DNA from: Streptomyces achromogenes
GTDB taxonomy: Bacteria; Actinomycetota; Actinomycetes; Streptomycetales; Streptomycetaceae
Direction: 5' to 3'
Assembly: GCF_030816715.1 (NCBI RefSeq)
Contig: NZ_JAUSYH010000001.1
Coordinates: forward strand, 1,922,001 to 1,986,000
DNA: 64,000 nucleotides
In this document: positions 45,031 to 54,540 of the stretch, piece after piece
Numbering within the stretch: position 1 is the stretch's first letter
Layout of the letters: the number at the start of each line of letters is the position of its first letter
The notes under the pieces: generated by a model
What the model saw: only the letters and a program-made list of their open reading frames with translations
Databases searched by the model: none
Told to the model about the DNA's origin: nothing
Made by a program: the position numbers and the translations under genes

Positions 45031-45795
45031 ATGGCGCGGAACATCCAGTCGGTCGAACGTGCGGCCGCGATGCTGCGGCTGCTCGCGGGCGGCGAGCGGC
45101 GGCTGGGCCTGTCGGACATCGCCTCGTCCACGGGTCTGGCCAAGGGCACTGCCCACGGCATCCTGCGCACCCTCCAGCAGGAGGGCTTCGTCGAGCAGGA
45201 CGACGCGTCCGGGCGCTATCAGCTGGGTGCGGAACTGCTGCGCCTGGGCACCACCTACCTGGACGTGCACGAGCTGCGCGCGCGTGCCCTGGTCTGGACG
45301 GACGACCTCGCCCGGTCCAGCGGCGAGAGCGTGCACCTGGGGGTGCTGCACCAGCAGGGCGTGCTGATCGTGCACCACGTCTTCCGGCCGGACGACAGCC
45401 GGCAGGTGCTGGAGATCGGGGCGATGCAGCCGCTGCACTCCACGGCCCTGGGCAAGGTGCTGGCGGCCTACGACCCGGTCGCGCACAGCGAGGCCCTGGA
45501 GGCCGAGCGCAAGCCCTACACGGACCGCACTGTGTGCGACGCGGAGGCGTTCGAGCACATCCTCGACATGACCCGCGCGCGCGGGTACGCGGCGGACGTC
45601 GAGGAGACCTGGGAGGGCGTCGCGTCCATCGCCGCGCCCATCCACGACCGGCGGCGCATGCCCGTCGGGGCGGTCGGCGTCACCGGCGCCGTGGAGCGGC
45701 TGGGCCGGGACGGCGAGCTGCGTCCGGAGCTGATCGCCGCGGTGCGCGACTGCGCCCGCGCGGTCTCCCGGGACCTGGGCGGCGGGCGGTTCTGA
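45031..45795 (+). CDS. gylR: IclR-family glycerol operon repressor GylR
   Basis: 254 residues, ATG 45031 with GGGAGGG upstream. N-terminal winged helix: IQSVERAAAMLRLLAGGERR then LGLSDIASSTGLAKGTAHGI. C-terminal IclR effector domain (SVHLGVLHQQGVLIVHHVFR, LHSTALGKVLAAY). Length and position directly before gylCAB match S. coelicolor GylR, which represses the operon and mediates glycerol induction and glucose repression. Matching palindromes precede gylR itself and gylC. Confidence 0.93.
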   Translation: MARNIQSVERAAAMLRLLAGGERRLGLSDIASSTGLAKGTAHGILRTLQQEGFVEQDDASGRYQLGAELLRLGTTYLDVHELRARALVWTDDLARSSGESVHLGVLHQQGVLIVHHVFRPDDSRQVLEIGAMQPLHSTALGKVLAAYDPVAHSEALEAERKPYTDRTVCDAEAFEHILDMTRARGYAADVEETWEGVASIAAPIHDRRRMPVGAVGVTGAVERLGRDGELRPELIAAVRDCARAVSRDLGGGRF

Positions 45796-46171
45796 GCCGC
45801 CCGGGCGGCCGCCGTTCCTGAGAAGTGCGTAAGACCTGGCCGGGACGTCCGACGACGTTCCGGCCTCTGTCATACCCTGCAAAAAGCCTACTGAAGTGGA
45901 CATCGGGGGCGATTATGTGCGCACCCACGCGAAGATCGATAACTCACATCGATCAATAACGATCGCGTTTTCGATAACGGCACTCTTGACGCACACGTAA
46001 CCGCCGGGCAAGACTCCCGTCCATCGGTCGACATTGTCGAACACCTAACGGCAATACGCGCTAGAGTGTGACAACGCCAAAGGCCGGCATCGCTCTCATC
46101 CCCGAGGGCGCTCGAACCCCCGGCGGGACCCGGGGTTCGGCTTCCCTGGACGAAGGACAAAGGAGTCGCGG
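45796..46171 (+). promoter_or_regulatory. gylC promoter region with GylR-type palindrome, short repeats and a leader hairpin
   Basis: 376 bases. TCGACA-T-TGTCGA (46028-46040) is a perfect 13-base palindrome matching the one before gylR. Upstream lie repeated ATCGATAAC-type words (45935-45943, 45948-45960, 45971-45978), unusual for this GC-rich DNA and possibly further regulator sites. TAGAGT at 46062-46067 could be a -10. CGAACCCC / GGGGTTCG (46113-46120 with 46132-46139) forms a hairpin in the leader, before the AAAGGAG of gylC. Confidence 0.6.
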
Positions 46172-46966
46172 GTGTCCAGCTCCGACATCTTCATCGGCGA
46201 GACCATCGGTACCGCCATACTCATCCTGCTCGGCGGCGGCGTCTGCGCCGCCGTGACGCTGAAGGCCTCCAAGGCCCGCAACGCCGGCTGGCTCGCCATC
46301 ACCTTCGGGTGGGGTTTCGCCGTTCTGACGGCTGTCTACACCTCGGCGCCCCTCTCCGGCGCCCACCTCAACCCGGCGGTCACCCTCGCACTCGCGATCA
46401 AGGACGACGACTGGAGCAACGTTCCGGTCTACTGGGCCGGGCAGCTGCTCGGCGCCGCCATCGGCGCCACCCTGGTCTGGGTCGCCTACTACGGCCAGTT
46501 CCACGCGCACCTGACCGACAAGGAGATCGTCGGCGGGCCGGGCGCTCAGTCCACCAAGGTCAAGGCCGTCGAGGCGCAGGAGCAGGGCGCGGGCCCGGTC
46601 CTGGGCGTCTTCTCCACCGGCCCGGAGGTCCGCGTCGTCTGGCAGAACCTGGCCACGGAGATCATCGGCACGATCGTGCTGGTCCTCGCCGTCCTCACGC
46701 AGGGCCTGAACGACAAGGGCAACGGCCTCGGCAACCTCGGCGCGCTGATCACCGCGCTCGTCGTGGTGTCGATCGGCCTCTCCCTCGGCGGCCCGACCGG
46801 CTACGCCATCAACCCGGCCCGCGACCTCGGTCCGCGCATCGTGCACGCCCTCCTGCCCCTGCCCAACAAGGGCGGCTCCGACTGGAGCTACGCCTGGATC
46901 CCGGTGGTCGGTCCGCTGATCGGCGGCGCGATCGCCGCAGGCCTCTACAACGTCGCCTTTGCTTAA
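46172..46966 (+). CDS. gylC: Glycerol uptake facilitator (GlpF type), GylC
   Basis: 264 residues, GTG start with AAAGGAG six bases upstream. Aquaporin fold: six membrane segments and two pore motifs, [12 protein letters not shown] and [13 protein letters not shown]. The Asp after the second NPAR is the glycerol-channel type rather than the water type. A longer than usual loop (about residues 112-148, Gly/Gln/Glu-rich) lies between segments. Admits glycerol for GylA; first gene of gylCAB. Confidence 0.95.
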   Translation: MSSSDIFIGETIGTAILILLGGGVCAAVTLKASKARNAGWLAITFGWGFAVLTAVYTSAPLSGAHLNPAVTLALAIKDDDWSNVPVYWAGQLLGAAIGATLVWVAYYGQFHAHLTDKEIVGGPGAQSTKVKAVEAQEQGAGPVLGVFSTGPEVRVVWQNLATEIIGTIVLVLAVLTQGLNDKGNGLGNLGALITALVVVSIGLSLGGPTGYAINPARDLGPRIVHALLPLPNKGGSDWSYAWIPVVGPLIGGAIAAGLYNVAFA

Positions 46967-47041
46967 GAGCACCAGCTGCACCGCGTACTCGGCAGCGCCG
47001 TACAGACAGCCTCTTATCCACGGAAACCCCAGGAGCACTCA

Positions 47042-48580
47042 GTGACCGACGCGCACACCGCCGGCCCGTTCATCGCCGCCATCGACCAGGGCACCACCTC
47101 CTCGCGCTGCATCGTCTTCGACCGGGACGGCCGCATCGTCTCCGTCGACCAGAAGGAGCACGAGCAGATCTTCCCGAAGCCGGGCTGGGTCGAGCACGAC
47201 GCCAACGAGATCTGGACCAACGTCCAGGAAGTCGTCGCCGGAGCCATCGAGAAGGCCGGCATCACCCGTGACGACATCAAGGCCATCGGCATCACCAACC
47301 AGCGTGAGACCACGCTGCTGTGGGACAAGAACACCGGTCAGCCCGTCCACAACGCCATCGTCTGGCAGGACACCCGCACCGACGCCCTCTGCCGCGAGCT
47401 CGGCCGCAACGTCGGCCAGGACCGCTTCCGCCGGGAGACGGGCCTGCCGCTGGCCTCCTACTTCGCCGGCCCCAAGGCCCGCTGGCTGCTCGACAACGTC
47501 GAGGGCCTGCGCGAGCGCGCCGAGGCCGGCGACATCCTCTTCGGCACCATGGACACCTGGGTCATCTGGAACCTGACCGGCGGCGTCGACGGCGGCAAGC
47601 ACTACACCGACGTCACCAACGCCTCCCGCACCATGCTGATGAACCTCCACACCCTGGAGTGGGACGACAAGATCGCCGAGTCCATCGGCGTCCCACTGGC
47701 GATGCTGCCCGAGATCCGCTCCTCCGCCGAGGTCTACGGCGAGGTCACCGGCGGCAGGCTCGGCGACCTGCTCGGCGGCATCCCGGTCGCCTCCGCGCTC
47801 GGCGACCAGCAGGCGGCCCTGTTCGGCCAGACCTGCTTCGCGGAGGGCGAGGCCAAGTCCACGTACGGCACCGGCACGTTCATGCTGCTGAACACCGGCG
47901 AGAAGATCATCAACTCGTACTCCGGCCTGCTGACCACCGTCGGCTACCGCATCGGCGACCAGAAGCCGGTCTACGCCCTCGAGGGCTCGATCGCCGTCAC
48001 CGGTTCGCTCGTGCAGTGGATGCGCGACCAGATGGGCCTGATCTCCACCGCCGCCGAGATCGAGACGCTCGCGCTCTCCGTCGAGGACAACGGCGGCGCC
48101 TACTTCGTGCCGGCCTTCTCCGGGCTGTTCGCCCCGTACTGGCGCTCCGACGCCCGCGGTGTGATCGCCGGCCTCACCCGGTACGTCACCAAGGCGCACC
48201 TCGCGCGCGCCGTTCTGGAGGCCACGGCCTGGCAGACCCGCGAGATCACCGACGCCATGACGAAGGACTCCGGCGTCGAGCTCGCGGCCCTCAAGGTCGA
48301 CGGCGGCATGACCTCCAACAACCTGCTGATGCAGACCCTCTCGGACTTCCTGGACGCGCCCGTGGTGCGCCCGATGGTCGCCGAGACCACCTGCCTCGGC
48401 GCCGCCTACGCCGCCGGCCTCGCCGTCGGCTTCTGGACCAACACCGACGACCTGCGCGCCAACTGGCGACGGGCCGCCGAGTGGACCCCCCGCATGGACG
48501 CGGAGACCCGCGACCGTGAGTACAAGAGCTGGCTCAAGGCCGTCGAGCGGACCATGGGCTGGCTCGAGGACGAGGAGTAA
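47042..48580 (+). CDS. gylA: Glycerol kinase GylA
   Basis: 512 residues, GTG with CAGGAGC upstream. FGGY kinase: [20 protein letters not shown] at the N terminus, [13 protein letters not shown] and the C-terminal glycine motif [20 protein letters not shown]. Phosphorylates glycerol to sn-glycerol 3-phosphate in the cytoplasm. It follows gylC by 75 bases and precedes gylB by nine. Confidence 0.97.
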   Translation: MTDAHTAGPFIAAIDQGTTSSRCIVFDRDGRIVSVDQKEHEQIFPKPGWVEHDANEIWTNVQEVVAGAIEKAGITRDDIKAIGITNQRETTLLWDKNTGQPVHNAIVWQDTRTDALCRELGRNVGQDRFRRETGLPLASYFAGPKARWLLDNVEGLRERAEAGDILFGTMDTWVIWNLTGGVDGGKHYTDVTNASRTMLMNLHTLEWDDKIAESIGVPLAMLPEIRSSAEVYGEVTGGRLGDLLGGIPVASALGDQQAALFGQTCFAEGEAKSTYGTGTFMLLNTGEKIINSYSGLLTTVGYRIGDQKPVYALEGSIAVTGSLVQWMRDQMGLISTAAEIETLALSVEDNGGAYFVPAFSGLFAPYWRSDARGVIAGLTRYVTKAHLARAVLEATAWQTREITDAMTKDSGVELAALKVDGGMTSNNLLMQTLSDFLDAPVVRPMVAETTCLGAAYAAGLAVGFWTNTDDLRANWRRAAEWTPRMDAETRDREYKSWLKAVERTMGWLEDEE

Positions 48581-48589
48581 GAACCCCAC

Positions 48590-50206
48590 ATGACCAGTCA
48601 GTCCACCCTGCAGTCCGTGCCTGCCCTGGGGACGCGCCCGGCGTCCGGCTCCAACCCGAGCCGCGCCGAGACCCGGGAGCAGCTCTCCAAGGCGTCGTAC
48701 GACCTCCTCGTCATCGGCGGCGGCATCCTGGGCATCTCCACCGCCTGGCACGCCGCGCAGTCCGGCCTCAGGGTGGCCCTGGTCGACGCCGGCGACTTCG
48801 CCGGCGCCACCTCCTCCGCCTCCTCCAAGCTGCTCCACGGCGGTCTGCGCTACCTGCAGACCGGCGCGGTGAAGCTGGTGGCGGAGAACCACTTCGAGCG
48901 CCGTGCGGTCTCCCGCCAGGTGGCCCCCCACCTGGCGAACCCGCTCACGTTCTACCTCCCCGTGTACAAGGGCGGGCCGCACGGCGCGGCGAAGCTCGGG
49001 GCGGGCGTCTTCGCCTACTCCGCGCTGTCGGCGTTCGGCGACGGCGTCGGTCACCTCCTGTCCCCGGCCAAGGCCGCGCAGGACGTGCCCGAGCTGCGCA
49101 CCGACAACCTCAAGGCCGTGGCCGTGTACGGCGACGACCAGATGAACGACGCGCGCATGGCGCTGATGACGGTCCGCGCGGCCGTCGAGTCGGGCGCGGT
49201 CGTCCTCAACCACGCCGAGGTGTCCGGCCTGCGCTTCACCAGGGGCCGGGTCACCGGCGCGGACCTGCGCGACCGGCTCTCCGGCGACGAGTTCGGCGTC
49301 AACGCCCGCCTGGTGCTGAACGCGACCGGCCCGTGGGTCGATCACCTGCGCACGATGGAGGACCCGAACGCCGCGCCGTCCATCCGTCTGTCGAAGGGCG
49401 CGCACCTCGTCCTGAAGCGCACCGCGCCCTGGCGGGCCGCGCTCGCCACCCCCATCGACAAGTACCGCATCACCTTCGCCCTCCCGTGGGAGGACATGCT
49501 GCTGCTCGGCACCACCGACGAGGAATTCGAGGGCGACCCGGCGGACGTCGCGGTCACCGAGAAGGACACCGCGCAGATACTCGACGAGGCCGCGTTCTCC
49601 ATCCGCGACCAGCAGCTCGACCGCGACCTGATCACCTACGCCTTCGCCGGTCTGCGCGTGCTGCCGGGCGGTCCCGGCGACACCGCGAAGGCCAAGCGCG
49701 AGACCGTCGTCACCGAGGGCAGGGGCGGCATGCTGTCCGTCGCCGGCGGCAAGTGGACGACGTTCCGGCACATCGGCCGTACGGTCATGCAGAAGCTGGA
49801 GGCGCTGCCGGGCCACCCGCTGGGCGACGACTTCGAACCGATCTCCTCGCTGCCGAAGAAGCTGCCCCTGCCCGGCGTCGCCAACCCGCGCGCGGTCGCC
49901 CACCGTCTGCTGGTCGACAACCCGGCGCCCGGCCCGCGCATGGCCGCCGACACGGCGAAGCACCTGGCGACCCACTACGGCTCGCTGGCCTTCGACATCG
50001 CGCGGCTGGCCAACGACAACCCCGAGCTGGCCGCGCGCGTCCACCCGGACGCCCCGGAGATCTGGGCGCAGGTCGTCTACGCCCGCGACAACGAGTGGGC
50101 CGAGACGGCGGACGACGTGCTGCGCCGCCGTACCACGCTGACCATCCGCGGCCTCGCCACGGACGACGTGCGCGCCAAGGTGCAGGACCTGCTCGACAAG
50201 AAGTGA
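48590..50206 (+). CDS. gylB: FAD-dependent glycerol-3-phosphate dehydrogenase GylB
   Basis: 538 residues. After about 30 polar residues the dinucleotide fold begins DLLVIGGGILGISTAWHAA, then TSSASSKLLHGGLRYLQTGA. GlpD-type C-terminal cap domain present. Oxidises glycerol 3-phosphate to dihydroxyacetone phosphate, passing electrons to quinone. Last structural gene of gylCAB here; the terminator at 50302-50335 follows. Confidence 0.95.
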   Translation: MTSQSTLQSVPALGTRPASGSNPSRAETREQLSKASYDLLVIGGGILGISTAWHAAQSGLRVALVDAGDFAGATSSASSKLLHGGLRYLQTGAVKLVAENHFERRAVSRQVAPHLANPLTFYLPVYKGGPHGAAKLGAGVFAYSALSAFGDGVGHLLSPAKAAQDVPELRTDNLKAVAVYGDDQMNDARMALMTVRAAVESGAVVLNHAEVSGLRFTRGRVTGADLRDRLSGDEFGVNARLVLNATGPWVDHLRTMEDPNAAPSIRLSKGAHLVLKRTAPWRAALATPIDKYRITFALPWEDMLLLGTTDEEFEGDPADVAVTEKDTAQILDEAAFSIRDQQLDRDLITYAFAGLRVLPGGPGDTAKAKRETVVTEGRGGMLSVAGGKWTTFRHIGRTVMQKLEALPGHPLGDDFEPISSLPKKLPLPGVANPRAVAHRLLVDNPAPGPRMAADTAKHLATHYGSLAFDIARLANDNPELAARVHPDAPEIWAQVVYARDNEWAETADDVLRRRTTLTIRGLATDDVRAKVQDLLDKK

Positions 50207-50301
50207 CCTGCCCGACGGCACACCGACCCTGCGCCGGCCCGCCGCCCTGACCGGGTCCGGCGTCGGGGGACGGCCCTCTCCGTACCGGGGCCGGAACCGG
50301 G

Positions 50302-50335
50302 AAGGGGCGGCTCCACCCCTAGGGAGCCGCCCCTT
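50302..50335 (+). terminator. Terminator of the gylCAB operon
   Basis: AAGGGGCGGCTCC pairs perfectly with GGAGCCGCCCCTT (13 bp, eight-base loop), 96 bases after the gylB stop. Confidence 0.85.
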
Positions 50336-50369
50336 TCGCAGGTGTGGAGGCAGTCGCCCGGTCTGGCCT

Positions 50370-50397
50370 CATAATGACGACGAGACATCCGATGTCT
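50370..50397 (+). promoter_or_regulatory. Promoter and perfect palindromic operator of the FadR-type regulator
   Basis: CATAAT (50370-50375) is a good -10 candidate. Just downstream is AGACATC-C-GATGTCT (50383-50397), a perfect 15-base palindrome as expected for a GntR/FadR autoregulatory site. Confidence 0.7.
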
Positions 50398-50424
50398 GGA
50401 CGACGGACGAGAGCGAGGCCGGTC

Positions 50425-51096
50425 ATGGCAGTCACCGACGAGGCGATCGAGAAGATCAAGGGCATGATCGTCTCGGGTGCGCTGCGCCCCGGCGACCGGC
50501 TCCCCAAGGAGAGCGAGCTGGCCGCCGACCTCGGGCTGTCCCGCAACTCCCTGCGGGAGGCGGTGCGCGCGCTGTCGCTGATCCGGATCCTGGACGTTCG
50601 GCAGGGCGACGGCACCTACGTCACCAGCCTCGACCCGCAACTGCTGCTGGAGGCGCTGAGTTTCGTCGTCGACTTCCACCGCGACGACACGGTCCTGGAA
50701 TTCCTGGCGGTGCGCCGGATACTGGAGCCGGCCGCCACGGCGATGGCCGCCCTGCGTATCAGCGAGCAGCAGCTGGACGCTCTGGACGCCCAGTTGGACA
50801 AACTCGGCGCGGAGCCCTCGGTGGAGGAACTCGTCGCGGGCGACCTGGAGTTCCACCGGGGCATCGTGCAGAGCGCCGGCAACTCGGTGCTGTGCTCGCT
50901 GCTGGACGGGCTGTCCGGGCCCACCACCCGGGCCCGGATCTGGCGGGGGCTGACCCAGGAGGACGCCGTGGCCGGCACCCTGCGGGAGCACCGGGCGATC
51001 CTCGCGGCCCTGCGCGACCGGGACGCGGAGGCCGCCAGATCGTGGGCGACGGTCCACATCGCGAGTGTGGAGCAGTGGCTGCGGTCCACTCTGTGA
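50425..51096 (+). CDS. FadR/GntR-family regulator
   Basis: 223 residues, ATG 50425 with GAGG upstream. N-terminal winged helix: IKGMIVSGALRPGDRLPKES then ELAADLGLSRNSLREAVRAL and VRQGDGTYVTS. C-terminal FCD domain with metal-binding type residues (DLEFHRGIVQSAGNSVL, EHRAILAALRDRD). FCD regulators usually sense organic acids or sugar acids. It may be independent of the gyl operon because of the terminator between them; the palindrome at 50383-50397 suggests autoregulation. Confidence 0.9.
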   Translation: MAVTDEAIEKIKGMIVSGALRPGDRLPKESELAADLGLSRNSLREAVRALSLIRILDVRQGDGTYVTSLDPQLLLEALSFVVDFHRDDTVLEFLAVRRILEPAATAMAALRISEQQLDALDAQLDKLGAEPSVEELVAGDLEFHRGIVQSAGNSVLCSLLDGLSGPTTRARIWRGLTQEDAVAGTLREHRAILAALRDRDAEAARSWATVHIASVEQWLRSTL

Positions 51097-51247
51097 AGGC
51101 TCACGTTCCGGGGTGTTCCGGGGTGTTCAGGGGTGGCGAACGGGGCAGTGATCCGTTCACTCCCCCGTGCAAGGGGGCTGCGGGCGCCCCCGCAGAACGC
51201 CGTAAGGTTGGGTGGTCAAGCGAGGGCACGTCGGAAGGAGGCGCTGG

Positions 51248-52210
51248 GTGATCGAGCTCGAGGGGGTTCCCGAGCTGATCGACCCGGTCATGGTGGCCGC
51301 GTTCGAGGGCTGGAACGACGCCGGCGACGCAGCCTCCACCGCGGTCGCACACCTGGAGCGGGAGTGGAAGGGCGAGGTGTTCGCGGCGCTGGACGCCGAG
51401 GACTACTACGACTTCCAGGTGAACCGTCCGACGGTGTGGCTGGACGCGGGCGTGCGCAAGATCACCTGGCCGACGACGAGACTGTCCGTGGTCCGGGTCG
51501 GCGGCGACAAGCCCCGTGACCTGGTGCTGGTGCGCGGCATCGAGCCGTCGATGCGCTGGCGCTCGTTCTGCAACGAACTGCTCGGCTTCGCCCACGAGTT
51601 GGGCGTGGAGCTGGTGGTCATCCTGGGCGCCCTGCTCGGCGACACCCCGCACACGCGGCCGGTGCCGATCAGCGGGACGACGTCCGACGCGGACCTGGCG
51701 CAGCGGATGGACCTGGAGGAGACCAAGTACGAGGGCCCCACGGGCATCGTCGGCGTCCTCCAGGAGGCGTGCACGCACGCGGGGGTGCCCGCGGTGAGCC
51801 TGTGGGCGGCCGTGCCGCACTACGTCTCGCAGCCGCCGAACCCGAAGGCGACGCTGGCCCTCCTCAACCGCCTGGAGGACCTGATCGACGTCCGCATCCC
51901 GCTGGGCGAGCTGCCCGAGGACGCGCGTGCCTGGCAGGTGGGCGTGGACCAGCTGGCCGCCGAGGACACCGAGGTCGCCGAGTACGTCCAGACGCTGGAG
52001 GAGGCCCGGGACACCGCTGAGCTGCCGGAGGCGTCGGGCGAGGCGATCGCCCGCGAGTTCGAGCGCTATCTGCGGCGGCGGGACGGCGGCGGCCCGCCCG
52101 GCCCCGGGGAGCGGACCCGTCCCCCGAGGCCCCCGAAGCCGAGCGAGGAGGCCGCCGGGGACAAGCCGAGCGAGGAGGCCTCCGACGACGGCGATTCGTC
52201 GGAGGACTGA
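51248..52210 (+). CDS. PAC2-family protein (ParJ-like)
   Basis: 320 residues from GTG 51248 with GGAAGGAGG upstream. A PAC2 domain: ELIDPVMVAAFEGWNDAGDA, VRGIEPSMRWRSFCNELLGF, VVILGALLGDTPHTRPVPIS and PTGIVGVLQEACTHAGVPAV. The tail from about 280 is Pro/Glu/Asp/Ser-rich. PAC2 proteins are related to proteasome-assembly chaperones in eukaryotes, but the bacterial role is unclear. The S. coelicolor protein in this position was, as I recall, named ParJ for its interaction with ParA during sporulation; I give that as recollection. Confidence 0.88.
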   Translation: MIELEGVPELIDPVMVAAFEGWNDAGDAASTAVAHLEREWKGEVFAALDAEDYYDFQVNRPTVWLDAGVRKITWPTTRLSVVRVGGDKPRDLVLVRGIEPSMRWRSFCNELLGFAHELGVELVVILGALLGDTPHTRPVPISGTTSDADLAQRMDLEETKYEGPTGIVGVLQEACTHAGVPAVSLWAAVPHYVSQPPNPKATLALLNRLEDLIDVRIPLGELPEDARAWQVGVDQLAAEDTEVAEYVQTLEEARDTAELPEASGEAIAREFERYLRRRDGGGPPGPGERTRPPRPPKPSEEAAGDKPSEEASDDGDSSED

Positions 52211-52269
52211 AAGCGGCGGAAACAGCGGAAAGCGGTCGTCGGCCGGCTGAGGCCGTCCGACGACCAGGG

Positions 52270-52301
52270 CAGGGGCGGTGCGCCGGTGCGCACCGCCCCT
52301 G
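52270..52301. terminator. Bidirectional terminator between PAC2 and mshC
   Basis: CAGGGGCGGTGCGC pairs perfectly with GCGCACCGCCCCTG (14 bp, four-base loop CGGT), between convergent genes. Confidence 0.85.
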
Positions 52302-52337
52302 TCGCCGCTCCCGGAGGGGACGGCGCCGTCCGGACGG

Positions 52338-53567
52338 TTACAGCGCCACGCCCAGCAGGGCGTCCACCGCACGGGACACGACTCCGGGTGCGCCGATGTC
52401 GGTGCCGCCCCGCTCCTGCTGGAGCGCGGCCCAGCGGTCGACGGCGGCCAGCGCGGCGGGGGCGTCGAGATCGCTCGCGAGGGCTGCCCGGATCTCGTCG
52501 ACGAGCGCCTCGGCGGGCGGCCCGTCGGGCCGGGAGACCGCGGCGCGCCAGCGGCCGAGCCGGGCCTCGGCGTCCGCCAGGACCTGGTCGGTCCACTCCC
52601 AGTCGGCGCGGTAGTGGTGGGCGAGAAGGGTGAGCCGGATCGCCGCGGGGTCGACGCCGTCCTGGCGCAGCCGGGAGACGAAGACGAGGTTGCCCCGGGA
52701 CTTCGACATCTTCTCGCCGTCGAGGGCGACCATGCCGGCGTGGACGTAGGCCTTGGCCATCGGGAACTCGCCGGTCAGCGCCTGGGCGTGGGAGGCGCCC
52801 ATCTCGTGGTGCGGGAAGGCGAGGTCGGAGCCGCCGCCCTGCACGTCGAAGCCCATCCCGAGGTGGTCCAGTGCGATGGCCACGCACTCGATGTGCCAGC
52901 CGGGGCGGCCCCGGCCGAGCGAGCCGCCGTCCCAGCTTGGCTCGCCCTCGCGGGCCGCCATCCACAGCATCGGGTCGAGCGGGTTCTTCTTGCCCGGGCG
53001 GTCCGGGTCGCCGCCGCGTTCGGCGGACAGCAGCCGCATGGCCGCCGCGTCCAGGTTCGCGACCCGGCCGAAGTGCGGATCGGACTCGACGGAGAAGTAG
53101 ACGTCGCCCTCGAGTTCGTAGGCGGCGCCCGCGTCCCGCAGGCGCTCGACGAGCGGGACGATGCCGGGTATCGCCTCGACGGCGCCTATGTAGTCCTGCG
53201 GCGGGAGCATCCGCAGGGCGGTCATGTCCTCGCGGAAGAGGGCCGTCTCCTTCTCGGCCAGGGCGACCCAGTCGACGCCGTCGCGCTCGGCTCGCTCCAG
53301 CAGCGGATCGTCGACGTCGGTCACGTTCTGGACGTAGTGGACCTGCCGCTTGGTGTCGAGCCACACGCGCTGAACGAGGTCGAACGCGTTGTAGGTCGCC
53401 GCGTGACCCATGTGGGTCGCGTCGTACGGCGTGATGCCGCAGACGTAGATACGGGCGACGGGACCGGGGTCGAGGGAGACCAAGCCGCCGGTCGCGGTGT
53501 CGTGGATCCTCAGGTCGCGGCCCTGACCAGGCAGGGCGGGGACCTCGGAAGCGGGCCAGGCATGCAT
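52338..53567 (-). CDS. mshC: Mycothiol ligase MshC (Cys:GlcN-Ins ligase)
   Basis: 409 residues. CysRS-like class I synthetase fold: zinc/HIGH region [20 protein letters not shown], second zinc ligand region [16 protein letters not shown], and KMSKS motif [10 protein letters not shown] near 287. Shorter than cysteinyl-tRNA synthetase because the anticodon domain is reduced. It attaches cysteine to glucosaminyl-inositol in mycothiol synthesis. Transcribed toward the PAC2 gene; the uncharacterised trio lies upstream in the same direction. Confidence 0.95.
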   Translation of the reverse strand: MHAWPASEVPALPGQGRDLRIHDTATGGLVSLDPGPVARIYVCGITPYDATHMGHAATYNAFDLVQRVWLDTKRQVHYVQNVTDVDDPLLERAERDGVDWVALAEKETALFREDMTALRMLPPQDYIGAVEAIPGIVPLVERLRDAGAAYELEGDVYFSVESDPHFGRVANLDAAAMRLLSAERGGDPDRPGKKNPLDPMLWMAAREGEPSWDGGSLGRGRPGWHIECVAIALDHLGMGFDVQGGGSDLAFPHHEMGASHAQALTGEFPMAKAYVHAGMVALDGEKMSKSRGNLVFVSRLRQDGVDPAAIRLTLLAHHYRADWEWTDQVLADAEARLGRWRAAVSRPDGPPAEALVDEIRAALASDLDAPAALAAVDRWAALQQERGGTDIGAPGVVSRAVDALLGVAL

Positions 53568-53657
53568 GTCATGAGCCTAACCGGACGGAAGTTGCGGGTA
53601 CGAACCGGAGCGGGCCGGATGGCCGGGAAGGCGTTCTTGTGCGATCCCGGCCGACGT

Positions 53658-53694
53658 GCCCGCGAGAGCGCTCCGGGAGGACTCCCTCGCGGGC
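53658..53694 (-). terminator. Hairpin after the PI-kinase-like gene
   Basis: GCCCGCGAG pairs with CTCGCGGGC (9 bp) around a 19-base loop with some further inner pairing (CTCC/GGAG). It sits just past the gene end at 53707. Confidence 0.55.
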
Positions 53695-53706
53695 GGGGCC
53701 GGTCGG

Positions 53707-54540
53707 CTAGACGGGAGGCCAGGGGATCGCCGGCCACTCGCCGGACGGCTCGGGGTGGGTGCCCGACTCCAGCAGTGCCTCGGTACGCGCGCGCGTGGCG
53801 TCGAGTTCGGCGGGGGTGATCAGTGCGGTCAGGGCGGCGGTCAGCCGCCCGTCCGGTTCCAGGGCGCCCTTGAGGCCCTTGAGCACGTCCACGGCCTCGC
53901 CGGTCAGCGGCTCCCCCGCCCAGCCCCACAGCAGGGTGCGCAGCTTGTTCTCGGCGTTGAAGGTGACGCCGTGGTCGATGCCGTACAGCCTGCCGTCGGC
54001 GGTGGGCAGCAGATGACCGCCCTTGCGGTCGGCGTTGTTGATCACCGCGTCGAGGACGGCGAGCCGCCTGAGCCGTTCGTCGTCGGCGTGCACCAGGAGC
54101 GCGGTGCGGCCCTCGCCGACGTCGGCGAACCCGACGGCCTTCCAGCCCGGCCCGGGCTCCTCCGCCTCGACGAGGGCGAGCAGCTCGGCCTCGGGGGCCG
54201 TCTCGATCCACAGCTGGCACATGCCCTCGCCGTAGGGTCCCTCCCGCAGCACGGTCGGCGGCACGAGGCCCCAGCCGGTGGCCTCGGAGACCTCGTAGGC
54301 GGCCGCCTCGCGGCCGGCGAGGGTGCCGTCCGGGAAGTCCCACAGGGGCCGCTCGCCGGCGACGGGCTTGTAGACGCAGGCGGCCTCCCGGCCCTCATGG
54401 GCGACGGTGCAGTACAGCGCCGCGTTCGAGGCTTCCCGGATGCGTCCGCGCACGGTGAGCTCACCGTGCGCGAGGAGTGCGGCGGTGGCGGGGTCGGTGG
54501 TCGTCACGCCCCCCGGCGGTATCCGTTCTGGCGCGGACAT
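53707..54540 (-). CDS. Phosphatidylinositol-kinase-like protein (TIGR03843 family)
   Basis: 277 residues from ATG 54540, chosen for GGAAGG upstream; a GTG at 54507 overlapping the previous stop is an alternative. Kinase-like features: AACVYKPVAGERPLWDFPDG (Lys like the ATP-lysine of PI kinases), AAAYEVSEATGWGLVPPT, the catalytic loop DAVINNADRKGGHLL and a DFG-like LYGIDHGVTFN. The family is almost confined to actinobacteria and is described as distantly related to PI3/4-kinases. It forms a conserved trio with the two genes upstream. Substrate unknown. Confidence 0.88.
   Translation of the reverse strand: MSAPERIPPGGVTTTDPATAALLAHGELTVRGRIREASNAALYCTVAHEGREAACVYKPVAGERPLWDFPDGTLAGREAAAYEVSEATGWGLVPPTVLREGPYGEGMCQLWIETAPEAELLALVEAEEPGPGWKAVGFADVGEGRTALLVHADDERLRRLAVLDAVINNADRKGGHLLPTADGRLYGIDHGVTFNAENKLRTLLWGWAGEPLTGEAVDVLKGLKGALEPDGRLTAALTALITPAELDATRARTEALLESGTHPEPSGEWPAIPWPPV

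Noticed and set aside
46110..46145. tRNA-like T-arm (GGGGTTCGA on the minus strand)
   Set aside because: No acceptor, D or anticodon arms around it; it is only a hairpin in the gylC leader.
47039..50221. 1060-codon open frame opposite gylA-gylB
   Set aside because: Antisense shadow of two certain genes; no domain and no ribosome site.
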